Origin: Sulfurovum sp. UBA4779
Lineage (GTDB): Bacteria > Campylobacterota > Campylobacteria > Campylobacterales > Sulfurovaceae
Direction of reading: 5' to 3'
Assembly: GCA_002403155.1 (NCBI GenBank)
Contig: DHHF01000009.1
Span: forward strand, 1-64,000
Length of the DNA stretch: 64,000 bases
Part shown: in pieces, positions 1 to 9,300 of the stretch
Layout of the letters: every line of letters begins with the position of its first letter
How positions within the stretch are numbered: position 1 is the stretch's first letter
Program-made: the position numbers and the translations under genes
Notes under the pieces: model-generated
The model's database searches: none
What the model was told of the DNA's origin: nothing
The model's input: only the letters and a program-made list of their open reading frames with translations

Positions 1-12
1 TTGCATTAACGA

Positions 13-504
13 TTAGAATTGGCGAGTTTTAATGTTTTTATTTTCATTAAATAATTCAGCTATTTTAAGTCTAATATATTTGTTCAAAAACTTTTTATCT
101 AGTCCGTCAGAAGCAATTAAATTTCTTGTAGTAAAAATATCTGCATGAGAAACTACATCTTCTCGAGCAGTATCCAGAACAACAAATACTCTATATCTTT
201 CATGAACAATACTTCTAATCTTTGCAACACTTGCAGAAGCATATCCGATAAATTTATTGTTGTCCTTTTCTAGTTTTTCAATAGTTTTTTCCAAAGAATT
301 ATCAAAATCATACTGACGCCTTAATACCGAAAATCCCTCAGATTGGAAAATTTGTTCAAAGGCGGTAGCAACAATCATACCATTTTTATAATGTTTGGGA
401 GTAAGCAATACTCTAGATATTGTTTCTTCATCTAAAACGATACTAGGAGAAAAAAAACTTTGTTTAGTTTTTTCTTTTTCCAATAAGTCTTCATATGATG
501 ACAT
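13..504 (-). CDS. Hypothetical protein, third gene of cassette
   Basis: 163-residue soluble protein that I cannot assign to a named family. No signal peptide or membrane segment is visible. The N-terminal half is charged and helical. Residues about 85-125 carry the most structured-looking stretch, with SASVAKIRSIVHERYR followed by VVLDTA and SHADIF, which resembles small partner proteins I remember only as unnamed hypotheticals. It starts 7 bases after the stop of the preceding gene, so it is the last of three co-transcribed genes. Base composition is clearly more AT-rich than the housekeeping genes beginning at 2053, suggesting acquisition by transfer. Its stop lies 12 bases from the window edge, so what follows it is not visible. 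Confidence 0.75.
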   Translation of the reverse strand: MSSYEDLLEKEKTKQSFFSPSIVLDEETISRVLLTPKHYKNGMIVATAFEQIFQSEGFSVLRRQYDFDNSLEKTIEKLEKDNNKFIGYASASVAKIRSIVHERYRVFVVLDTAREDVVSHADIFTTRNLIASDGLDKKFLNKYIRLKIAELFNENKNIKTRQF

Positions 505-511
505 ATAATTT

Positions 512-1084
512 TTAAGCTACTTCTATAATACTGCTAAAAGTATCTTTCGTATTTTCAATTAATATCCTAGATTTTTTAGAAGATAACTCATTTTGTAAAT
601 AATTTATAGCACCATACAGTTTTTCAGGGATATGTGTATTTATAAATATATCATCTTCTCCATAAACAATTGAATCCAAAATATAGAAATATGTTAAATG
701 ATTCGAAATATCAAAGCTGACCTCTATATAGTCATTATTGTTTTTCCAAAATAAAGCAACTTCACCACTTCCAGATAACATTATTTCAGGAGAAGAAATT
801 AAATTTTCCTGTAATATGTTTAAAAATTTTGATGCTGTAGAAATTATATCATCTGAGGGTCTAATACCATTATAGCCATCCCAATTTTCTGTTAGCTCTC
901 GATAACTATACAATTCACTAAATAAATGTGTATATTTTTTTGAATTGTAATTATATGTAGAAGATGAAAAATTACTAGCTGCTTTTGATACCTCGGTATC
1001 AGTAATTAACATTTTTGATATAGCACCTTGTTCTGAACCTATACAAATAATACAACTTGCAATCAAAGAAGATGTTACATTCAT
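512..1084 (-). CDS. Hypothetical protein with ENWDG motif
   Basis: 190-residue soluble protein. After a variable N-terminus it carries L-x-ENWDGYNGIRPS (about residues 64-78), a helix ending in FLNIL, then GSGEVALFWKN and a strand-rich YIEVSFDIS stretch. This WDG / SGEVxLxW arrangement recalls an unnamed protein family that turns up sporadically near mobile or defence loci; that link is from memory and unchecked. Its ATG overlaps the stop codon of the preceding gene (TAATG), so translation of the two is coupled, and the third gene follows after 7 bases. No catalytic motif is recognisable and no function is proposed. Confidence 0.78.
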   Translation of the reverse strand: MNVTSSLIASCIICIGSEQGAISKMLITDTEVSKAASNFSSSTYNYNSKKYTHLFSELYSYRELTENWDGYNGIRPSDDIISTASKFLNILQENLISSPEIMLSGSGEVALFWKNNNDYIEVSFDISNHLTYFYILDSIVYGEDDIFINTHIPEKLYGAINYLQNELSSKKSRILIENTKDTFSSIIEVA

Positions 1085-1872
1085 TAGTTTTTCCTCCTCG
1101 CAAATGTATTCAATACATCATTATGTACAATACTTTCAAAAATTTCCTTACTATGTATATGCATTTTTTCAAAGCAATCTTTAATATAATTAAAATCCGA
1201 AATAGGCTTAACCGGTTCAACTAATAATTTATGTTGAGTTCTTATATTGAGCTTATGCTTGAAACTATCATTTTGATCGGCAAAATAATTAATATTTATT
1301 GTATCAAGAAGTTTATTTTCTAATCCTTCTAGCTTTATAAAATACCCTTGGTTTAAATGCCAAAAATCGGTTAAAGTATATAAATTTGGATTTAAATATT
1401 TGCAACTAAAATTAAAAAGCTCATTTTTCCATCTCTCAGATGGATTTAAAATCTCAAATTCATCAAGATACTCTAATGTCACTTGTGAAATGTTAATTCC
1501 ACTATCAATTATTCTAATCAAATGCTCAAGATGTGCATACGCTCCAATAGAAATTTCTTTCCATCTATTATACTTTTTACAAGTTATCAGAATTACATCA
1601 CTGTTAAAAGTAAGTGACCATAATAGTTGATTTTCATACAAGATAATACCATTAACTGTCACAGTTTGCTGTTGAGCTCCATCAGGGCCAAAAACCAAAG
1701 AAAATTGAGTTTGATCTTCAAATTTTGAAAAATTTTTCTTAAAATATTCATTAGATTTAATTTGATTAATTAATTCATGAACTTTCACATCAGTAATTTT
1801 TTCACTAAAATTAATAGCAAAGGCAATTACTTTTACAGCATTTTCATTAGAATAAGCTTTTATATAGTTCAT
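1084..1872 (-). CDS. TIGR04255-like protein, first gene of cassette
   Basis: 262-residue soluble protein. The overall plan matches what I recall of the TIGR04255 family (sporadically distributed, about 250-270 residues, function unknown): an N-terminal strand/helix region, a central block SLTFNSDVILITCKKYNRWKE read in two parts (residues about 90-110), a helix followed by VTLEYLDEF (about 133-141, equivalent to the family's conserved LRYxN region) and a C-terminal H-x(6)-F helix near MHIHSKEIF. The family match is inferred by eye. An AGAAGGG sequence lies about 9 bases upstream of the ATG. It heads a three-gene operon and is coupled by TAATG to the next gene. It is AT-rich compared with the genes from 2053 on. 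Confidence 0.72.
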   Translation of the reverse strand: MNYIKAYSNENAVKVIAFAINFSEKITDVKVHELINQIKSNEYFKKNFSKFEDQTQFSLVFGPDGAQQQTVTVNGIILYENQLLWSLTFNSDVILITCKKYNRWKEISIGAYAHLEHLIRIIDSGINISQVTLEYLDEFEILNPSERWKNELFNFSCKYLNPNLYTLTDFWHLNQGYFIKLEGLENKLLDTININYFADQNDSFKHKLNIRTQHKLLVEPVKPISDFNYIKDCFEKMHIHSKEIFESIVHNDVLNTFARRKN

Positions 1873-1928
1873 ATTATTAATCCCTTCTAATTAAGGAGGT
1901 TTCCTGCACCTTGTAGAATAATTCATTT

Positions 1929-1934
1929 ATTATA
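1929..1934 (-). promoter_or_regulatory. Predicted -10 element of the cassette promoter
   Basis: TATAAT on the minus strand, about 57 bases upstream of the first cassette gene. No good -35 hexamer sits 16-18 bases away, as is usual for Campylobacterota sigma-70 promoters, which rely on AT-rich upstream tracts. The leader between here and 1872 holds AAGGT and ACCT segments that could pair weakly. It supports an independent transcript rather than read-through from a gene further upstream. Confidence 0.45.
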
Positions 1935-2052
1935 ACTTATCGTAAATTAAAAAACACCAAAAAATAAGAAAGAACCTTATGCTTCTCTTTTTATTAGCCA
2001 TTTTCTCATATTTAATTCATTCTCTGTCTCCCGATATGAAACAACTTGAATG

Positions 2053-4422
2053 TTAAAGCTCTATCACCCTCTCAAACATCTCTTTGATCTCCATCTCATG
2101 GGATATCAAAAATATCTGCCGATACTGCTCTTTGATCATATGAAATGCTTCAAGTATCTCCATGCGTCTGCTTTCATCCTGGCTTCCAAACACTTCATCA
2201 AATGCTAAAAATCCTATATTGCCTGCACCGCTAAGTTCGCCTAGTGTTTTTGAGATGGCAATGCGTAGAACCAAATTTGCAAGATCCACTTCACCGCCGC
2301 TAAATCTCTCAATCGGAAACTTTTGCCCCTCATCATAGATGTAAAAGTCAAAGTCATTATCCACTTCGATATGCTGATATTTTCCTTTGGTGATTTGTGC
2401 GTACATCGTTGAAGCGATACTGGAGATTCTAGGAGATACGTTTGAGTTGAGTTTTGTTTTAAACTCACTCAGGGAGATTTTGATTTTTTCATAATCACTT
2501 AGATCTTGCTGTTTGGTTGATAGTTTTGATTGATGCTCTTTGTTTGTATCAAGAGCAGATTGAAGTGTTTTTATCTCTCCGTCTATTGAAGCAATTTGTA
2601 CTTTAAAATCATTGATAATCGTTGCTAATTCCTCTTTTTGCCTTTGGAGTTGACTAAATGTTTCTTGTTTTTCTCGATGATTGGCTTCATCATACACAAC
2701 CGCTTTTATCTCAAGTTCTTTATTCGTGTAAGCTGCCGATTTTTCTTCAATCGCTTTTTTTAGCTCATCTAACTCTTTTTGAACAACCGGCACTCTTTGT
2801 GTAAGTGTTTGCAGTTTGTTATACTCATCATATTTTGGTTTTAAAATTAGCTCTTTTTGTATCAACTCTTGATGGTGTTTTTCATCATAAGCATATTTTG
2901 AAAGCTCTTCCAGCTCTTTTTTGTTGTTTTTTCCTTTTGTTTCAACCTCTTTAAAATGTACATGTGCTTTGAAAAGGTCTTTTTGTTTTGTTTCGATGAC
3001 GGTAAGTTGTTTATTTAGCTCTTGAAGCTGCTTGTCTAACTCCTCTTTTTGCTTATCAAGCGTTGCTTTTGAGCTTTCTACTTTTGATAACTCCAAAGTT
3101 TGTTCATCGATTTTCTCTTTTTGAATACTCTCTATAGTATTTGATAGATTCGCTATGACTTTGTCATACTCTTCAAGCAGCGGCCTGGTGCAAGTAGGAC
3201 AGTTTGAGCCTTGTCCGATATTTTGAATTTTAACTATTTGAGCTTTTGTAATGTCAATGAGTTTTTGCTCACCTGATATAGAAGAACTGATAGCTTTTAT
3301 TTGAATCTCTAGCGCTTTAATGCTAGTTTGAAATTTTGTCACTTCAACTTGCATCTGTTGTTGTTTTAACTTCAATGCATCGTAATCTTTTACCTCAAGC
3401 TCCAATGCCGCAATATCGTTTTTTGCTTTTTCCCATTGGACTCTTAACTGTTTTTGCTCTTTTTCCAAACCGTCTTTTTTAAGCGCTATCTCTTTAAGCT
3501 GCTGCTGCTCTTTGAGTTTGGCCAGCAGCTGTTCAAACTCTGCTTTTGCAGGCTCCAAGCTCGTCAATTCTTTTTGTTTTTGCTCTAGCTCTGCAAGTTC
3601 TGAAGATAGTTTTGTTTGCTGCTGTTTTTGCGATGCAAGAGAATTTTTCAGCAGTTCTAGTTCACTTAATAGTTTTGTTTGATGCTCTTTGGTTTTTTGC
3701 AATAGATCTAGCTCTTTTTTCGCTTCAATCTCTTTTAGCTTTAGAGTTTCCAGCTCTTTTGATTTTGCTGTTAAGCTTGTATTTATTGCAGTCTTATTTT
3801 CATTGTGAACTTTTATGGTACTCTCTTTGGCAGTGATCTCATCCTTGCTCAATAGCACTTCCCTAAATGCATCGATCTCTCTTTTAAGTCCCCTGCTTTT
3901 TTCAACAAGCATGGTTTCTATGGCATCGATTTTCTCCAACCCCAAAAGCCGTCTAATCATCTTTTTTCTATCTTCAGGCTTGAGGTTGCTAAGGCTTGTA
4001 AGCTCTTTTTGCGAAGCAAATAGGGTGTGCATAAACGCATCTTTATTCATCTTTACAAGTTTTGAGATAGTGTTTGTCACCTCTTTGGCTCCGCTGGAGA
4101 TGAGTTCTTCATTTTTATACAGTTTTGCATTGGCTGTGAGCGTTTTGCCTCTAAACTCTCTGATCACTTTGTAAGTAGTACCATCAAACTCAAACTCCAG
4201 TGTGACACTTACAGGCTCTTTCTCGCTTACGCTTGAGTTTCGTATCAGTTCTTTTGCGCCTTTGTTTTTAAGCTCTCCATAGAGCGCAAAAAGTATCGCT
4301 TCAAAGATGGTGGATTTGCCGCTTCCGTTTTTTCCGATGATGCCGGTCAGCCCCTCATCAAAGAAAAAGCTTTTTTGGATGTACTTTTTAAAATTTAACA
4401 GTTCAAGGCTATTCAGTATCAC
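2053..4422 (-). CDS. sbcC: SbcC/Rad50-like exonuclease ATPase subunit
   Basis: ATPase subunit of the SbcCD (Mre11-Rad50 type) nuclease that processes DNA ends, hairpins and blocked breaks. Walker A GKNGSGKST lies near the N-terminus, a long coiled coil rich in K, E, Q and L follows, and a zinc-hook CPTC sits near residue 410, where two molecules dimerise. The C-terminus has the ABC signature FSGGE and the Walker B/D-loop FLAFDEVFGSQD. At about 789 residues it is shorter than the E. coli protein (about 1048) because the coiled coil is shorter. I chose the GTG at 4422: GAAGAGG lies 6 bases upstream and the resulting start VILNSLELLNFKKY fits the family; an ATG at 4437 lacks a ribosome site. It overlaps the end of sbcD by 14 bases. 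Confidence 0.93.
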   Translation of the reverse strand: MILNSLELLNFKKYIQKSFFFDEGLTGIIGKNGSGKSTIFEAILFALYGELKNKGAKELIRNSSVSEKEPVSVTLEFEFDGTTYKVIREFRGKTLTANAKLYKNEELISSGAKEVTNTISKLVKMNKDAFMHTLFASQKELTSLSNLKPEDRKKMIRRLLGLEKIDAIETMLVEKSRGLKREIDAFREVLLSKDEITAKESTIKVHNENKTAINTSLTAKSKELETLKLKEIEAKKELDLLQKTKEHQTKLLSELELLKNSLASQKQQQTKLSSELAELEQKQKELTSLEPAKAEFEQLLAKLKEQQQLKEIALKKDGLEKEQKQLRVQWEKAKNDIAALELEVKDYDALKLKQQQMQVEVTKFQTSIKALEIQIKAISSSISGEQKLIDITKAQIVKIQNIGQGSNCPTCTRPLLEEYDKVIANLSNTIESIQKEKIDEQTLELSKVESSKATLDKQKEELDKQLQELNKQLTVIETKQKDLFKAHVHFKEVETKGKNNKKELEELSKYAYDEKHHQELIQKELILKPKYDEYNKLQTLTQRVPVVQKELDELKKAIEEKSAAYTNKELEIKAVVYDEANHREKQETFSQLQRQKEELATIINDFKVQIASIDGEIKTLQSALDTNKEHQSKLSTKQQDLSDYEKIKISLSEFKTKLNSNVSPRISSIASTMYAQITKGKYQHIEVDNDFDFYIYDEGQKFPIERFSGGEVDLANLVLRIAISKTLGELSGAGNIGFLAFDEVFGSQDESRRMEILEAFHMIKEQYRQIFLISHEMEIKEMFERVIEL

Positions 4423-5527
4423 TGTACACCTCTTCATAGTCTTGAAACAGCGCTTGCACTTTTGATTTTAGCCTATCGAACTCTTGCACTTGACTATCTT
4501 CTTTGATATGTTCTATAAAGTAATCTTCCAACGAAAGCGATTCGATATCATCGATCGTTTTTGCATCGCTAGAGGTTTTAAACTCTCTTTTGACATTGAC
4601 ATAGAGGCTGCCTTCAAAAATCTTTTTGATATCGGCAGTATTGATATCAATCGATTGCAGTGTTGTAAGATTTATGAGCTTTACATCGATGATGGCATCT
4701 TTGATATTTGACAGATCAAGTGCTTCGACACTTTTCTCAAAATCCCCGCAATCGATTTGAAACTCCCGTATCGGCCTGACAGTGATCTCTTTGTATGCAA
4801 CACTTAAGGTATCTTCTATCGTTACAAGTGCGAACCCTTTAGAGTTTCGCTTGTCATTGAGGCTTGTCCGCTCCGTACTCCCGCTGTAGTACACATTGTC
4901 ATGTTTGCCGACTTTCCCAAAACCGTGCCAATGGCCAAGTGCCACATAATCCATTTTTGAAAAGATATACTCTTTAGAAGTCGGGTAGACCCACTCTCCA
5001 AACTCTTGCATCAGATACGAAGCGCCGACAGAGCAGTGCATCATCATGATATTTTTTTTATTGTTATCCATGGCATCTTCGCAAAGTTCGATTTGCGAGA
5101 GCGCTTTGGTATCATCGTTCATATGCGGCAAACAGTGAAATACGATTTCATCAAACTCTACTTTTTTATATCGCTGATCGTAAGAGACATACACATTTTC
5201 AAAATTTTCAAAGATTTTTAAAATGGGGCTGCTTAGGTGGGTTCTCGGGGTGCTGTGGTTGCCGGCTATGAGTATAAACGGGATATTTAACGCATTGACG
5301 ATCTTCAATTGCTCCAGGGCAAAAGTGATGGCTCTGTTGCTGGGGCTGGCCCTGTGAAACAGATCTCCGGTATGGATGATATAATCAGGCCTGATTTGTT
5401 TGATCTGCTCAACAACCTGAACAAACGCATCGTAAAAATCCGCTTCTCGTTGGTTGATGTTGTCCTCATTGATGACATCTAAATCGTTAAAACCCAAATG
5501 GGTATCGCTAAAGTGAACTATCTTCAT
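4409..5527 (-). CDS. sbcD: SbcD/Mre11-like exonuclease subunit
   Basis: 372-residue metallophosphoesterase, the nuclease subunit of SbcCD. The metal-binding motifs are all present in order: FSDTHLG at the N-terminus, HTGDLFH, AGNHS, the H of MHC and the GHWHGFGK pair. The C-terminal third is the less conserved capping region that contacts SbcC. Its ATG overlaps the TGA of a tiny upstream ORF (ATGA) and no clear ribosome site precedes it, so translation is probably coupled. sbcC follows with a 14-base overlap, as expected for subunits made in fixed ratio. Confidence 0.95.
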   Translation of the reverse strand: MKIVHFSDTHLGFNDLDVINEDNINQREADFYDAFVQVVEQIKQIRPDYIIHTGDLFHRASPSNRAITFALEQLKIVNALNIPFILIAGNHSTPRTHLSSPILKIFENFENVYVSYDQRYKKVEFDEIVFHCLPHMNDDTKALSQIELCEDAMDNNKKNIMMMHCSVGASYLMQEFGEWVYPTSKEYIFSKMDYVALGHWHGFGKVGKHDNVYYSGSTERTSLNDKRNSKGFALVTIEDTLSVAYKEITVRPIREFQIDCGDFEKSVEALDLSNIKDAIIDVKLINLTTLQSIDINTADIKKIFEGSLYVNVKREFKTSSDAKTIDDIESLSLEDYFIEHIKEDSQVQEFDRLKSKVQALFQDYEEVYSDTE

Positions 5528-5613
5528 TCAATTGTGTCTGCTTTTTCAATCATTTTATTTTTTCGTATTGCTGATTTTACAATAAATAGTCCATAAAATG
5601 TTACGATTGACAT
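5524..5613 (-). CDS. Possible tiny membrane protein upstream of sbcD
   Basis: A reading frame of 29 residues from the ATG at 5613 (slightly longer from in-frame TTG codons at 5616 or 5619). It reads as one hydrophobic segment (MSIVTFYGLFIV) followed by a basic tail KSAIRKNK and an acidic end, a plausible single-span membrane protein. The frame is open for another 15 or so residues upstream and overlaps the end of the adaptor gene. Its TGA overlaps the sbcD ATG as ATGA, and sbcD has no obvious ribosome site of its own, which is the main evidence that this frame is translated. It could also be a leader that only serves coupling. Confidence 0.4.
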   Translation of the reverse strand: MSIVTFYGLFIVKSAIRKNKMIEKADTIE

Positions 5614-5638
5614 CAACAAACTAACCCAAATGATATGA

Positions 5639-6343
5639 TCAAGAAGAAATAAACTCCACCTCTACAATCTTGCCGAAATCATCACGCTGTAAAAGCAGCT
5701 CTACCCTATACGCCGAAATCATCGTTTCGTCTTGAATTTTGTCTATTTTGTAGATGGTTGCGCTCTCTTGTTTGCCGTCTATCAAAATCTTTTTATTTTC
5801 GATATTTTCATAATCACTGCGGCTCACAAACACAACTGCCCTGGCGCTGCTGATATCGTATGCATCTGCCAATTGTGTACCGGCAGTGACATAATCGCCG
5901 TTGTTTGTTTTAAACTGCTTGATGTAAAGATTGCGCACCGAAATGTGTTTTTTTGCTATCGTATCTTCGAGTTTGGCTATCTCGATTTTAAGATTTTCGA
6001 TCGTTACCTTAAGGTCCAAAATCTGATAATATTTTTCGTCTTTCTCAAATGCACTCTTTCCGGCAACCTGAAGATATTTTTGATAGTTTTTGTTCAACAG
6101 TTTTAATTTTTCTTCATACAGCCTAAGCTGCATTTTATAGCCTGCCAGCTCTTTTTGCTCCAAAGAATCATCCAGCTTAACGATCGTTTTATCGACCACT
6201 TTGGTTTCATCATTTTTATCCAGATAAACAATTTGCCCGTTTGTTTGCGCATAAATGATAAAATTGTCAAACGGCTCTATTTTCGCCATATAGGTTTGCG
6301 AAAAAAGCATGATCGGCACGCATACAAAAAATAAAAATTTCAT
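5639..6343 (-). CDS. Short periplasmic adaptor (membrane fusion protein) of RND pump
   Basis: 234-residue HlyD/AcrA-type adaptor. It has an N-terminal signal peptide (KFLFFVCVPIMLFSQ), a first lipoyl-like half (TNGQIVYLD ... KLDDSLEQKEL), a coiled-coil hairpin (about residues 75-140, rich in K, E and L) and a second half (NGDYVTAGTQLADAYD) followed by a beta-barrel-like end. It is shorter than typical AcrA-type adaptors (about 380). Start taken as the ATG at 6343, with AAGGA 6 bases upstream; a TTG at 6349 is also open. It begins 2 bases after the RND permease stop, so the two genes form one unit. Confidence 0.82.
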   Translation of the reverse strand: MKFLFFVCVPIMLFSQTYMAKIEPFDNFIIYAQTNGQIVYLDKNDETKVVDKTIVKLDDSLEQKELAGYKMQLRLYEEKLKLLNKNYQKYLQVAGKSAFEKDEKYYQILDLKVTIENLKIEIAKLEDTIAKKHISVRNLYIKQFKTNNGDYVTAGTQLADAYDISSARAVVFVSRSDYENIENKKILIDGKQESATIYKIDKIQDETMISAYRVELLLQRDDFGKIVEVEFISS

Positions 6344-6345
6344 TT

Positions 6346-9300
6346 TCAATCCTTAATGTTAAATACCATCGCATACAGCGCAGGCAGATAAAACAAATTC
6401 AATACCGTCCCCCAGGCGATACCAAATCCCAGCGATATGGCGATAGGCTGAAGCATAATCGATTCTCCGGACGGGAAAAAGATAATCGTCATAAGCCCCA
6501 ATACGGTCGTAATCGAAGTAATCAGTATCGGCCTTACGCGCTGTTTGGCTCTTTTGAAAAACTCCTCTTTCTTTTTGGTTCCGTGCAAAAAATCCAGCAT
6601 GATAATGCCGTCGTTAATAACAACTCCTGCAAGGCCGAGCATCCCGATCATCGACTGGGAGTTAAGATTGATCCCCATGATAAAATGGCCTGCTACGGCA
6701 CCTAAAATAGTAAAAGGGATCACAGAAATCAGCATCAAAGAAACCCTAAAAGAAGGGAAGTTGATCAGGAGCGTGATAAAGATCAAAAACATGGCGATCA
6801 TGAATGCTTTTATCATGTCGATTGCCATTTGGGCACTTTTCTCGCGCTCTCCGCCGAAACTGACTGCAATATCGTGCTGTTTTGCCTCTTGCACAATCTC
6901 ATCGATTTGCTTCAATACTTCATTTGCGCTAATAATTCGATTGTCAACATTTGCAAAAACACTTTTGTATATCTTCCCGTTTTCTTTTTCTATTTTTTCA
7001 AAATTTCGCTCAACCGTAAAATCTACCACATCCTGCAATTCGACAAATCCGTTGCCTAGAGGGATAGGAAAATGTTTCAATTCATCAAAGTTGTCTTTAT
7101 GGATCGAATATGTTTTAATTTTGATAATTCCGCTGTTGTCAAACGTGGCGGCTTGTTCCTTTTCCATAAAGTAACTGTTAAGCGCCAAGGCAACCGCCGA
7201 GTCGGTCAAACCCAGCATTTGGCCGTAATGATTGAGTATAAATTTATACTCTTTCTCTCCCATTTTTGTATTGTCTGTGACATCTTTGACTCCTTCGATA
7301 GAAGAAAGTTTCGTTTTAAATTTTTCTATATACTCAATAAGTGATCTGGTATCGTCCGAACTCAATTTTATTTCGATATCGGTTTTCATCACATGAAGTC
7401 TGCTGCTTACGATATTGAAATCCACAGCTTTGTCTTCTTGCACGACCGGAGTGATAAACTCTCGTATTTTTTGCATCACGGTCTGTGTACTTTCTAGCCT
7501 GATTTTTTCTTTTTGTTCAAAATCAAAGCTAAGCGATAACACCGGATTGATATAGTTATCCAAGATATTGTCCTCTTTAAAGTCTTCAAGTTCCAGCATC
7601 AGCGTAAACCCGTTTTCGATCACCTCTGTCGTACCTGCCAAATCAGAAAAAACACCTACGGAGGTATTGATGTTTTTAATGTAAAAACGCTGTTTATTCT
7701 CCAGCAAAAGCGTTTCGTATCTTTTGACTATCTTGTCGGTCTCTTCAATGCTTAAAGAATCATCAAGCTTTACAGAAAGCGTAACGTTTCGCGAATCCAT
7801 ATCGGGGAACATTTGAAATCTGCTTTCTTGTATGGCAAATACTGTCAAAGCAGGCACTGCCAAATAAAACACAAGCAAAAATATTTTTTTATAATGGATG
7901 GTTTTATGCAAAATCTTCTCATATGCGTTATATATCGCAGACCAGTCAAACAGTTTGTCATTTTTCCGCAAAATATGTTTTGCATGAAGCGGCAAAAAGA
8001 AAAAAGATTCTATCAAAGATGAAAATATCAACACCGATATCACGAGTGGGATCAGTTTGATCAGCAATCCCATTTCACCGCTGATCAAAAGCATGGGCAA
8101 AAAGGCAAATATCGTCGTAAATGCAGCGATCATGACGGGCATAATCATCTCTTTGGTGCCGTTGATCACCGCTTCGCTGACGTCGGCTCCTTCATCCAGG
8201 TGGCGCTGAATATTTTCACTCACGATAATGGCATCATCCACGACGATACCCAATGTGATCAGCATGGCCATCAACGAGATCATATTTAAACTGTAGCCCA
8301 AAGCTTCTATGACCAAAAGTCCAAAAATAAACGAAAACGGTATCCCCATCACAATCACAAGCGACAGCCTTGGACTGATGAGGAGATACATCGAAAATCC
8401 GACCAAAATAAGCCCCAAAGTCATATTGGAAAGAATCGTTTTGATCCTCTGTTCAACAGGCCTTGAACTGTCTCTTGAAACATCGATCGATAAATCTTTA
8501 GAGGCATTTTGTGTTTTCGACAAAACTTTTTTTACTTCTTGGGCAACCTTGATAGAGTCTCCCTGCTCATCTTTAAATATCAGCAATGCAATGGACGGTT
8601 TTGCATTAAACCTGGAAATGGTATCCTTGGTCGGATAATCAATCTTAACGGCAGCCACATCGCCCAAATAGATTTTTTTGCCGTCAGCCTCTATGAGTGT
8701 CTCTTTCCAAAACTCAGGGTCAAATTTGTTGTTGTTGGCGGTTAAAAAGATATGGTTGCCGACCTGTTCGACAAATGCTACCGGATAGATATAGGAAAGC
8801 TCTTTGATTTTATTGATGATGAGAGAACTGTTTAGTCCATAAGCCATAATTTTTTTATGGTCCAGCATAATATCGATCTGCAAATCACTGTCACCGAAAA
8901 TTTGCACATCACTTATATGCGGCACCTGAAATACTGATGTTTTTAATTTTTCTGCGATATTCAGCAACCCTTTTTGATCGTAGGCATTTGAAGACAAAGA
9001 GACATTCAAAAGCGACATCACGCGTTGCGATACCGTTGCAACGGGTTCCTCCATATCGCTTGGAAGATACTGCTTGGCGATACTGATCGCATCTTTCACT
9101 TCGTTGAGTACTTCATACCTATTGATGCCGTCTTGAAGTTCGATAGTGACCATAAAACTCCCGTTCGTAACGGTTGAACTTACTTTTTTGATACCGGAAA
9201 TTGCATCGATTTGATTTTCTATCTCCCTGACGGCAAAATTGTTCAGCGCATCCGCACTTGCTCCGATATAACTGCCTTTGATATCGATAGTATCAAGCGT

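Noticed and set aside
6545..7174. 209-codon plus-strand frame opposite the RND permease
   Set aside because: Fully contained in a confident gene on the other strand, without ribosome site or recognisable motif.
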